Source: an uncultured Lachnospiraceae bacterium
Lineage (GTDB): Bacteria > Bacillota > Clostridia > Lachnospirales > Lachnospiraceae
NCBI GenBank assembly: GCA_910579325.1
Contig: CAJTTU010000123.1
Coordinates: forward strand, 1 to 7,591
DNA: 7,591 nucleotides
Direction of reading: 5' to 3'
Every line of letters starts with the position of its first letter. Position 1 is the first letter of the stretch. The notes below the pieces were generated by a model. That model was not told the origin of the DNA. It saw only the letters and a list, made by a program, of their open reading frames with translations, and did not search any database. Below are positions 1 through 6,816 of the stretch, piece by piece. Position numbers and translations under genes: made by a program.

Positions 1-449
1 TCAAAATCAAACACATTCACCGTCTTTTTAAACGGATTCACAATCCAGTATTCCCGAACGCCTGCGGAGCGGTATTTAAACAGTTTAATGCCATAATCCA
101 TATGCTCTGTTGAGGGAGAAACAATCTCGATCACCCAGTCAGGGGCGCCGTTACAGCCGTCCTCCGTCAGCTTTTCAGAATCGCAGATCACTGACAGGTC
201 AGGCTCCACATAATTATGGTTGTCCTGATTCAAAAAGACCGCAAATGGAGCCGGATAAATTTTACAGTCTCCTCCCTTTCCGTGAATATAATTGAAGATT
301 TCGTAATGCAATTGGCTGACAAGTTCCTGATGCATCCGCTTTGGCGGCGCCATCATATAAAAACGGCCGTCGATCAGTTCCGCCCGCTGACCATCGGGCA
401 AGGCATAGATATCATCTGTGGTATATAATTTTTCTTTCGGTAATGGCAT
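1..449 (-). CDS. Uma2 family (DUF820) putative endonuclease, C-terminus cut by window edge
   Basis: The visible 149 residues start with ATG at 449, preceded by a GGGAGGG ribosome binding site about 10 bases upstream. The sequence opens with the family's typical LPKEKLYTTDDIYALPDGQRAE stretch (residues 3-24, abbreviated as LPKEK...YALPDGQRAELIDG), followed by MAPP (33-36), YPAPFAVFL (65-73), VEPD (81-84), DWVIEIVSPS (104-113) and a Y/K-rich stretch ending REYWIVNP (132-139). Uma2 proteins have a PD-(D/E)XK nuclease fold; the acidic residues in VEPD and E108 of the EIVSPS stretch fit the metal-binding site. The biological role of the family is not established, and genomes often hold several copies. 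Members are usually about 180-190 residues, so roughly 35-40 C-terminal residues lie outside the window. Family assignment is firm; function is not. Confidence 0.9.
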   Translation of the reverse strand, partial: MPLPKEKLYTTDDIYALPDGQRAELIDGRFYMMAPPKRMHQELVSQLHYEIFNYIHGKGGDCKIYPAPFAVFLNQDNHNYVEPDLSVICDSEKLTEDGCNGAPDWVIEIVSPSTEHMDYGIKLFKYRSAGVREYWIVNPFKKTVNVFDF

Positions 450-479
450 ATAATAATCCCTCCCTGCTATAATATATTC

Positions 480-500
480 TTCCTTACAGCCAGTAAGGAA
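480..500. repeat. Perfect inverted repeat between PBP and Uma2 genes
   Basis: TTCCTTAC (480-487) and GTAAGGAA (493-500) form a perfect 8-bp stem with a 5-base loop. It lies downstream of the PBP stop and about 30 bases upstream of the Uma2 start on the minus strand. No clear T tract follows on either strand, so it is not a textbook intrinsic terminator. It could be a weak terminator for the PBP gene, an operator overlapping the -35 area of a Uma2 promoter, or an mRNA hairpin. The structure is certain; the role is not. Confidence 0.6.
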
Positions 501-589
501 TGATCCATCTTATTGCTGAAACTGCTGATTCCTATTTTTCCCTGCGGTAATTTTGCTCCTGGCTACATTGCCTCCCGCATCAGTCGATA

Positions 590-2713
590 TCAATTATCCC
601 CATCGCCAAACCACTCCTCTAACACCGCCGCCGTCTTATCCACCACATACCCGCTGGAACCACGCCCTTTTACATCCTCCACCATAGTCACCATCAATAT
701 CGGCTTTTCGGCGGTTTTTTCCGCTGTCAGAATCGTAAACCAGCCCAGCTCCATGCCCCAGGTCTGATCCTGTGACTCTTTCAATTCGGCGGTTCCTGTC
801 TTTCCGACCAGAACCACATCCTCCCGGTGCGCCGCATAGCCGCCGGACTTCGGATCATTTACTGCTTTTGTGATGCCGTCAAGCACCCTGGCCGCCGTCT
901 CCTTTGACATGGCCTCGGGAATCCAGTACTGCGTCTTTGCCTCCGGCTGATAGAGCAGATAGGGCTTGACCATAGTTCCCTCATTACAGAACGCCGAATA
1001 AATCGACGCCATATGAAGGGGATTAATCAAAATCTGCCCCTGGCCGTAGCCGCTGTCGGCCAGCTGGATTTCCGTCTCTATCTTATCCGTGTTCGAATAC
1101 TGAGAAGTCTGCATTCTGAGTTCGAAAGGCAGCTCCTGGCCGAAGCCCAGCTTTGCAAGCCCGGCTCCCAGCTTGTCCGCGCCGATTTTCAGCGCCGCCT
1201 TGGCAAAATAAATATTGTCCGAATAAATCAATGCGTTTTCCAGCGTCACCGGCTCAAAAAGACGGAGTGTCGTCACAAAATAAGAACCCCAGGACGCATC
1301 CTTCTGCCAGCTAAGCCCCTCCGATCCATAATCCTCTGCCGGATCGATATCCCCCGTTTCTAAACCGACAGCCGCTGTCACCGGCTTAAAAGTGGAACCC
1401 GGACACCAAACCTGCCGGAAACGGTTGTACATGGGCTGCCCTTCGTCCTCATTCAAAGCATTCCATTTTTCAGTGGACAGTCCCAGAATAAAATCATTAT
1501 TGTCATAAGAAGGCGTGCTGACCAGCGCCAATACCTCCCCCGTAAAAGGATTCATAGCCACGGAGCAGCTCTGATCCTCTTTCAGCTGTCCGTACACGCT
1601 TCTCTGCAGATCACTGTCAATCGTTACACGGATTTCCTGACCGTGCTGCACAGGCAGAACAGCCAGCTGTTTTTTCTCATTGCCCTCCGAATCCACGATA
1701 TAAATCCTGCATCCGTCCTGCCCCTTCAATTCTTTCTCATACAAGCCTTCCAGACCGCTCCGCCCGATTACGCTGTCTGCGGTATAACCCTCCCCCGCAT
1801 GCTCCTCCAAATCTTCCGCGGTCACGTTCTGGACATAGCCCACCAGATGGGCGGCGGCTTCGCCCAGCGGATATTCCCGCACCTCCGTATCCGTAATCAT
1901 AACGCTGGGGATGGCCTGCAGTTTCTTCTGGCGCTCGATGGCCTTTATCGTTTCCTCGTCGGGATTTTCAGCGAACAGATCCGTTTCCTTCAGCTTCGGA
2001 ATGGTTTTCACCGGCACAAAGGAATCATCCTTCACCCACTGCGCCTCCAGTTTTTTCTCGATATTCTCCGGCTCCATCCCCAAAATCCCGGCCAGCTCCT
2101 GAATCTCCTTCTCCCGATCCTCAAACCTTCCGGGAACCAGACCCACCGAGGAAGCTGTCCCTTTCCCCGCCAGCATTCGTCCGTTCCTGTCCGATATCTG
2201 CCCCCGTTCCGCTTTCGTGGTGGAAACCCGCACCTTATCCGACGCCCCCAGCTCCGGGAAAATCAGATAATCCTGCCATACCAGCCGGTACCCGTCCTCC
2301 CCTTTTTGAAACAATGCCTCGTTCTCAAAGCTGACGGCGCCCGCCGCCGTGTCAAAGGACGTGGCGTAGGACACCGCCTCCCGCTCTTTATCATATTCCA
2401 GAATCTCGATCTCCATGTTTTGCATCTCGATTCCTTCATAGATGGCGGAATTCCGCTTGATAAAATCCTCCTGGCTGATATTCCCCGACACCTCCGGCTC
2501 TATCATCCGGTACATCGCTTCGTATTCCTGGTTCGGAATATGAGCCATATAAGCCTGTAACAGTTCTTCCGGCCCTTCCTCCTCCTCCCGGTTCATGAAA
2601 AATACTGCCGCCCAGACAGCGCCGCCCACCGCAAGGAGAACTGCCGCCCCAACGGCAATCCATGGCAGAAGATTTTTCTTTTTTCTTTGTCTGTATCCAT
2701 AATTTCTTCTCAT
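590..2713 (-). CDS. Class B penicillin-binding protein (MecA-N / low-affinity PBP type transpeptidase)
   Basis: A 707-residue D,D-transpeptidase that would cross-link peptidoglycan at the outer face of the membrane. A basic N-terminus (RQRKKK) leads into one membrane helix at about residues 16-40. An NTF2-like MecA-N domain follows (about 47-150), then a dimerisation/pedestal domain with RGQISDRNGRMLA (170-182) and GRSGLEGLYEKEL (317-329), and the transpeptidase domain. All three catalytic motifs are present: STFK at 440-443 (nucleophile S440), SDN at 498-500 and KTGT at 638-641. The ATG at 2713 is chosen because GGAGG sits 5 bases upstream; an in-frame TTG at 2776 would add 21 residues but lacks such a site. 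The MecA-N domain places it with the MecA/B. subtilis PbpC group, some members of which have low beta-lactam affinity; resistance here is not shown. No confident promoter was found in the gap upstream. Confidence 0.93.
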   Translation of the reverse strand: MRRNYGYRQRKKKNLLPWIAVGAAVLLAVGGAVWAAVFFMNREEEEGPEELLQAYMAHIPNQEYEAMYRMIEPEVSGNISQEDFIKRNSAIYEGIEMQNMEIEILEYDKEREAVSYATSFDTAAGAVSFENEALFQKGEDGYRLVWQDYLIFPELGASDKVRVSTTKAERGQISDRNGRMLAGKGTASSVGLVPGRFEDREKEIQELAGILGMEPENIEKKLEAQWVKDDSFVPVKTIPKLKETDLFAENPDEETIKAIERQKKLQAIPSVMITDTEVREYPLGEAAAHLVGYVQNVTAEDLEEHAGEGYTADSVIGRSGLEGLYEKELKGQDGCRIYIVDSEGNEKKQLAVLPVQHGQEIRVTIDSDLQRSVYGQLKEDQSCSVAMNPFTGEVLALVSTPSYDNNDFILGLSTEKWNALNEDEGQPMYNRFRQVWCPGSTFKPVTAAVGLETGDIDPAEDYGSEGLSWQKDASWGSYFVTTLRLFEPVTLENALIYSDNIYFAKAALKIGADKLGAGLAKLGFGQELPFELRMQTSQYSNTDKIETEIQLADSGYGQGQILINPLHMASIYSAFCNEGTMVKPYLLYQPEAKTQYWIPEAMSKETAARVLDGITKAVNDPKSGGYAAHREDVVLVGKTGTAELKESQDQTWGMELGWFTILTAEKTAEKPILMVTMVEDVKGRGSSGYVVDKTAAVLEEWFGDGDN

Positions 2714-2859
2714 ATACGCCTCCATTTCTTTATGTACTTTCGGAGTCCTACAGTATCTGATTTTGTGAGACTCCAAGAGTACATCCGAGTGATCATATCC
2801 GATAAAATTTTCTGTGTTTCAGCTTTCACAATGTAACATTTCTTACCTGCATACCCATG

Positions 2860-3852
2860 TTAGCGCCTGATATACCTCTGATTCCTGCTTCTCGGCTTCT
2901 CGGGAATCGTCATCTCTACCATGCCAAGCTCCATAGCCGGGTTTAGATAGTGTTTGCGAAAGGTTTCCTTCGATTTCAGGCCAAGCCGCTCCATAATCGC
3001 AGATGCCGTGTACGGAACATGATACTCCATCACGCCTAAAAGCCTCTTCACATATTCGGTCATACGCTCTCCGTAACCGGACTCCTGACTTAATACTTCA
3101 TCGAGAATCAGTCCGATCTGCTCTAACATAAACTCTATAAACTGATCGGACGCCCCAGCCACATGGCACCTGGCAATCGCCCCGTAATAGTCGTCCTGAA
3201 ACTTTTCAATCTGACTCTCAATCGGGATATATTCAAAAACCGACCGCCATTTCGCAAGGATCGCCGTGTGCCATAATCTGGCCATTCTACCGTTCCCATC
3301 AGAGAAAGGATGGATAAACACAAACTCATAATGAAACACTGCCGACAATATCAATGGATGCAGCGAATGATATTCCCGCCTCATCCAGTCAAACAGTTCT
3401 TCCATCAGCCCGGAGACAAATCTGGCCGGCGGAGCCATAAAAATACACTGGTCTCCATGAAATACCCCCTCTTCTCCCCTACGAAAAATGCCCGATTCCT
3501 CCACCGTATATTTTGTCATAATTCCATGCAGTCTTTTCAGGTCAGCAAGGCCTAACGGATCAATCTCCGGCAGTATCTCATAAGCGGCATAGGCATTTTT
3601 CACTTCCTGGATTTTCCTTTGCTCACCCAGAACCGTCTGCCCGTCGATCACATCCCTTACCTGTCCCAAAGACAGTGAATTCGCCTCGATTTTCAAGGAT
3701 GAATGGATGGAACGAATCCGATTATTCTTACGCAGATGCGGTTTGGCCTCCAGGTTGTGAAGCGCCCTGAACTGTCCGATCTTTTCAGAGACGGAAGAAA
3801 CCTGCGTCATCATCGTATTTGTAATATGAAAAGGGGGATGATAATGGTTCAC
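2860..3852 (-). CDS. Fic family protein (probable AMP-transferase), class II-type autoinhibited, with C-terminal winged helix
   Basis: A 330-residue protein. The Fic core motif HPFSDGNGRMAR (181-192) is complete: H181 is the catalytic base, the acidic residue and GNGR loop bind Mg and nucleotide phosphates, and the final R is present. Fic enzymes usually transfer AMP from ATP to Ser/Thr/Tyr of target proteins. The N-terminal stretch SSLKIEANSL (51-60) matches the inhibitory helix (S/T)xxxE(G/N), with S52 and E56, except that Ala follows Glu and Asn comes one place later. Its N-terminal position marks the class II type, which inhibits itself and needs no separate antitoxin. The C-terminal 70 or so residues (YTASAIMERLGLKSKETFRKHYL) look like a winged helix-turn-helix. 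The start is GTG at 3852, supported by AAAGGAGA about 7 bases upstream. No antitoxin gene adjoins it. The target is unknown. Confidence 0.92.
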   Translation of the reverse strand: MNHYHPPFHITNTMMTQVSSVSEKIGQFRALHNLEAKPHLRKNNRIRSIHSSLKIEANSLSLGQVRDVIDGQTVLGEQRKIQEVKNAYAAYEILPEIDPLGLADLKRLHGIMTKYTVEESGIFRRGEEGVFHGDQCIFMAPPARFVSGLMEELFDWMRREYHSLHPLILSAVFHYEFVFIHPFSDGNGRMARLWHTAILAKWRSVFEYIPIESQIEKFQDDYYGAIARCHVAGASDQFIEFMLEQIGLILDEVLSQESGYGERMTEYVKRLLGVMEYHVPYTASAIMERLGLKSKETFRKHYLNPAMELGMVEMTIPEKPRSRNQRYIRR

Positions 3853-3877
3853 AATTTCTCTCCTTTGAACAGAACAT

Positions 3878-3901
3878 ACTTATTATCTTACTTATTATCT
3901 T
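3878..3901. repeat. Perfect 12-bp tandem repeat in the Fic leader
   Basis: ACTTATTATCTT occurs twice head to tail (3878-3889 and 3890-3901). On the minus strand it lies directly downstream of the predicted start of Fic transcription and about 26 bases before the GTG start. It may be a pair of repressor half-sites or a simple slippage duplication. The repeat is plain in the sequence; its role is inference. Confidence 0.6.
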
Positions 3902-3910
3902 GCTGTTTTC

Positions 3911-3919
3911 AGTATAACA
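3911..3919 (-). promoter_or_regulatory. Candidate extended -10 promoter for the Fic gene
   Basis: On the minus strand, TGTTATACT reads as an extended -10 element (TG, one base, TATACT at 3916-3911). The hexamer 17 bases upstream (TGGCTA) matches the -35 consensus at only three positions, as is common for extended -10 promoters. Predicted start near 3904, giving a leader of about 50 bases that contains the 12-bp tandem repeat. Confidence 0.4.
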
Positions 3920-4044
3920 CAGTTTCCTTATAATAGCCAGATGCTTTCATATGCACATTTTCCGCCTTGTCATGCTCTGATAAAATACATATCCACAAAT
4001 TCAACAAAAATATTTTTAATATATAAAAAATTTTGTATTTTCTC

Positions 4045-4072
4045 TTGATTTTTCTCATGAGTATGTTACTAT
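4045..4072 (+). promoter_or_regulatory. Candidate sigma-A promoter for the decayed ABC importer
   Basis: TTGATT (4045-4050), a 16-base spacer and TACTAT (4067-4072) lie in AT-rich DNA. Transcription would start near 4079, leaving a leader of only about 28 bases, which rules out a riboswitch in the leader. A CTATA-aaac-TATAG inverted repeat (4069-4082) overlaps the -10 and predicted start and could be an operator. The promoter appears to have outlived the genes it served. Confidence 0.5.
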
Positions 4073-4106
4073 AAAACTATAGATTATACAAAGAGGGGGC
4101 GAAACT

Positions 4107-4884
4107 ATGAGACGCACATCGAACCATACGAAAATACTGCTGTCACTTGTCCTTACGACCGCTGTCATCCTCTCGCTGTCCGCAGGGATCACCGGCTGCA
4201 GCACACAGACTCCCGCAAAGGCTTCAGAATCATTGGTTCCGGAAGACACACCTTCGGAAGCTGCGGCTTCGGAACTCGCATCTTCAAACACCTCATTTCC
4301 GACCACTGTTGCCGACCAGCTTGGCCGTGAAATAATAATAGAGATAAAACCGGAAACCATTATCAGCGGCTACTACATTTCCACCAGCCTGCTGATCGCA
4401 TTGGGCGAAGCGGACAGCCCTTGCCCCCGTATTGAAAAAGGAAGAAAAACTCACCGTCTATCTGGGTGGGAACAGCTCCTTTTTCTCCACCGCCGGCCCG
4501 GCCATGTACCAGCACAGCCTGATCGAGCAGGCAGACGGCAGAAATGTGGCCGAAGCCCTTTCCGACACCTACTGGGCGAAGATTTCCTATGAACAGCTTC
4601 TGGCCTGGAACCCGGAATACATTATCCTGGCCGCCAATGCCGCTTATTCTGTGGATTCGGTTCTTGCGGATGAACAGCTTGCAGACTGCCGGGCGGTGAA
4701 AAATGGCTGCGTCTACCAGATTCCCGGCGATATTGAGGCCTGGGACTCCCCGGTTCCGGGAAGTGTGCTGGGGAGCCTCTGGCTGGCCTCCATCCTGCAC
4801 CCCGAAGCCTGTCCCGCCGACCTGTACCAACAGGCGGTAACTGCGTTTTATGAGGAATTCTATGGATTTACACCGGAACTGTAA
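4107..4884 (+). pseudogene. ABC importer substrate-binding lipoprotein (Peripla_BP_2 / FecB-BtuF class), internally deleted and out of frame
   Basis: The start ATG at 4107 follows an AGAGGGGG ribosome binding site. The first part encodes a lipoprotein signal peptide with lipobox ITGC (Cys at about residue 31), a Ser/Ala/Glu-rich linker, then TTVADQLGREIIIEI and ISTSLLIALGEADS, the usual opening of the binding fold. Near 4411-4431 family similarity jumps to another frame: ALAPVLKKEEKLTVYLGGNSSF continues to the natural end YGFTPEL at 4884, with AWNPEYIIL and EAWDSPVPG. In frame, translation from 4107 instead runs to a stop at 4592 giving 161 residues with a nonsense tail. About 260 codons remain against a usual 340-370, so some 90-110 codons of the middle are gone. 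It would have delivered an iron complex or cobalamin-like ligand to the permease that follows; the exact ligand cannot be told. Confidence 0.85.
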
Positions 4885-5755
4885 CCCGAAAAAATTATTG
4901 GCGGCGGCCGGCCTGCTTATGGCGGCGGAATTTACCCTGTCTTTGTTCCTGGGCAAATATCCCTTGGCGCTGCCCGGTGTGCTGGCAGGAAAGCCGCAGT
5001 CTGTAAAGGTCTTTTTCACCCTGCGCCTGCCCCGCACCTTAATGGCGCTGGCCGGCGGCTTCGGCCTTGGCATAACCCTTGCCAAGATCCGCCTTCCCCT
5101 CGCCATCAGCCTGGCCAGGCTGGCGGTGCTGTTCCTGCTCTACCGGCAGATCCTGCTGCTTTCCGTGGAGGAGGAGGAAGCCCTGCTGCTGGGCGTTCCG
5201 GTGCGGAATATGCGGCTGGTGATCCTGTTTACAGCCACCCTGGTTGTAACCTCTATCGTCAGCGTAACCGGGCTGTTCAGCTTTATCGGCCTGCTGGCGC
5301 CCCACGCCGCCCGTCTTTTAACCCGGGAAAACCGAATGTCTACCCTGTGGCTTGGCGGCCTTCTCGGCGGCATCCTGCTGTGCGGAGCGGACATCCTGGC
5401 ACGGACGCTGGTGGAGAACTCCCGACTTCTTCTGCTGGGCGAGCCGGACAGCGCCCTGGACATTCCAAACCGCTACGGCATTATGCACATCATTGCCCAG
5501 ATCGTCAAAGGCCAGCCCAGAGCCGGAATCCTGTCCCTCCACGACCCTATGCTGGCCCTTGAATTTTGCGATCAGCTTGTTTTGATTAAAAATGGCCGCC
5601 GGATTGGAAGTATCTTCCCGGCGCTGGATTCTTTGGAAGCCATGGAACATGCCCTGGAACAGATTTACGGGCCGGTCACACTGGCAGAATGCGCCGGAAA
5701 AGATGGGAAAAAGAAACCGGTGCTTTTCACTGCAGCCCGTCTATCCGCTCCTTGA
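4862..5755 (+). pseudogene. Deleted FecCD-type permease fused in frame to the C-terminal part of its ABC ATPase
   Basis: An open frame of 297 codons from ATG 4862, preceded by GAGGA 5 bases upstream; it overlaps the end of the substrate-binding gene. Residues 1-70 are the FecCD N-terminus (first helix, then RLPRTLMALAGGFGLG). The family's long middle is missing. Residues about 85-186 are the later permease part (LLYRQILLLSVEEEEALLLGVPV, FSFIGLLAPHAARLLTREN, ADILARTL). At about residue 187 it changes to the end of an ATPase: LLLLGEPDSALD (189-200), the H-loop SLHDP (225-229), then the typical tail with DQLVLIKNGR and YGPVTL. The P-loop, Q-loop and signature are absent, and the Walker B Asp is Gly (G193). 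The last residues are read through from the opposite flavodoxin gene. It cannot form a working importer. Alternative: an assembly collapse, though gene order and frame are kept. Confidence 0.85.
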
Positions 5756-6539
5756 GTTCTTCCTCCGACACACTGCCGCCAAACTGCTTTCCGAAAAGCC
5801 AGATGCCGCTGCCTGCCTGTTCGGCCAGCTTATCGCTGCTTCCGCCGATCTCACTGCTGCCTGACGTGCAGAAAGGAATGACCGTAATGTCGTCAAAGGC
5901 ATAGCTTTCCACAAACGTACTCATAATACGAGGGGCTTCTCCCCACCAAATCGGATAGCCCAGGTAAATTCTGGAATATTCCTCCAGTGATATTTTTTCG
6001 CTCCCGATCTCCGGCCTGGCCTCCGGGTCATTCATCTCCACCGACGTCCGGCTGCTGCCGTCGCCGTATTCCAAATCTTCAGCTGAATAAGCTTTTGCAG
6101 GAATGATTTCATAGACGTCCGCACCCGTAATATCCGCTATTTTCCCTGCCACTCCTTTTGTCGTCCCCGTCGCTGAAAAATAGGCAACCAGTATGTCCGT
6201 TCCTTTGGCCTTGGTCTCACCCTCCCCGCCTGCGTTCCGATTTTCTTCTGTGGGCTGTCCTGCCTGGGACGGCCCGCCTTCTTCCGTTTCCTGCGTGCCG
6301 GATTCCTGGCTCCGGGCTTCTTTTGTGCTCTCCTCTTTTTAACCGGTTTCTACTGTGCTCTCCTCTTTTCCACCGGTTTCCTTTGAGGCCGTTTCTTTTT
6401 CATCAGCTTCTATTGTACCGACTTCTGCAGGATGCACAGCCTTCTTTTCTGAGCCTTTTTCGTTTCCGCAGGCAGATAATCCCAGCACAAGGAACACTGC
6501 CCCAATCAGGATAAAAATACTCCTGAACTTTTTTTCCAT
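5727..6539 (-). pseudogene. Lipoprotein-anchored flavodoxin interrupted by an in-frame TAA
   Basis: The ATG at 6539 lies about 10 bases after an AGGAGGAG ribosome binding site. A signal peptide with lipobox LSAC (Cys24) predicts export and lipid anchoring. A Lys/Glu/Thr/Gly-rich linker follows, and at codon 67 there is a TAA (6341-6339). The same frame then stays open for 203 codons: more linker, then a complete flavodoxin domain with DILVAYFSATGTTKG (about 115-129; the FMN phosphate loop is SATGTT 122-127), YPIWWGEAP (195-203) and TSGSSEIGGS (225-234). As a single 270-residue protein it matches clostridial secreted flavodoxins that probably move electrons at the membrane's outer face. The only later start, GTG at 6152, would cut off the FMN loop, so restart is unlikely. 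It meets the ABC remnant tail to tail with a 29-base overlap. Confidence 0.85.
6318..6377. repeat. 30-bp tandem repeat in the flavodoxin linker, one copy holding the stop codon
   Basis: Two adjacent 30-base units (6318-6347 and 6348-6377) agree at 26 positions and encode the repeated linker unit around KEEST. Two of the four differences fall in one codon: the copy at 6348-6377 reads GGA (minus strand) where the copy at 6318-6347 reads TAA. Other nearby linker units are looser relatives. Confidence 0.8.
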
Positions 6540-6681
6540 ATATCTTTGCTCCTCCTCTTTATACCTATTACGAATTTCCAATTTCTGCTTCCCTAAATCC
6601 TCCCTAAATCTTCCCGTACGTTTTCATTGACTTATAATTCCATCCTTTTATAATCAAATCAGGTTATGAATGTTTCACTTA

Positions 6682-6709
6682 ATCATACAACTTGAGGCGT
6701 ACAAGTCAA
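6682..6709 (-). promoter_or_regulatory. Candidate promoter of the flavodoxin gene with embedded inverted repeats
   Basis: On the minus strand, TTGACT (6709-6704), a 16-base spacer and TATGAT (6687-6682) give a good sigma-A promoter with a leader of about 135 bases. Inverted repeats overlap it: CTTGA/TCAAG (6691-6695 and 6706-6710) and ACTTG/CAAGT (6690-6694 and 6702-6706), which suggests regulator binding inside the spacer. The leader holds a direct repeat TCCCTAAATC (6590-6599, 6601-6610) of unknown meaning. Confidence 0.5.
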
Positions 6710-6764
6710 GACCTATCTTACCATTAATTTTGGAACAATTTTCAACAATTATCACACCATTTTT

Positions 6765-6789
6765 ACCCATAACTTCCATAAATATGGGT
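6765..6789. repeat. Inverted repeat in the gap between regulator and flavodoxin genes
   Basis: ACCCATA (6765-6771) and TATGGGT (6783-6789) are perfect 7-bp arms around 11 bases; a nested CCATA/TATGG palindrome (6776-6787) shares the right arm. It lies just after the regulator's stop. On the minus strand the hairpin is followed by A-rich, not T-rich, sequence, so an intrinsic terminator is unlikely. Nearby, two near-identical 10-base units (6734-6753) repeat AACAATT. Otherwise the gap shows no gene. Confidence 0.45.
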
Positions 6790-6816
6790 GGCATAGAATT
6801 TTACGACCGACACCCT

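Noticed and set aside
1643..2560. Long plus-strand open frame of about 305 codons inside the PBP gene
   Set aside because: It is antisense to a well-supported gene, its composition is unnatural and no family motif is visible.
2742..2774. GGAGTC/GACTCC inverted repeat upstream of the PBP gene
   Set aside because: Only 6-bp arms with a 21-base loop; likely by chance.
2714..2776. Longer PBP start at a TTG (2776), adding 21 residues
   Set aside because: No ribosome binding site there, while the ATG at 2713 has GGAGG at ideal spacing and begins with a normal basic pre-membrane segment.
2860..3852. Fic toxin-antitoxin pair
   Set aside because: No adjacent small antitoxin gene; the inhibitory motif is within the protein itself.
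4079..4106. Cobalamin or other riboswitch before the importer
   Set aside because: The predicted leader is about 28 bases, far too short.
4363..5106. Minus-strand open frame opposite the ABC remnant
   Set aside because: No recognisable domain; it lies antisense to clear SBP and permease sequence.
5727..6152. Free-standing flavodoxin starting at GTG 6152
   Set aside because: This start would remove the first strand and the FMN phosphate loop.
6339..6581. Independent small lipoprotein gene
   Set aside because: It is the same frame as the flavodoxin downstream, separated only by the TAA; signal peptide, linker and domain form one known architecture. Its apparent earlier start lies ahead of the ribosome binding site.
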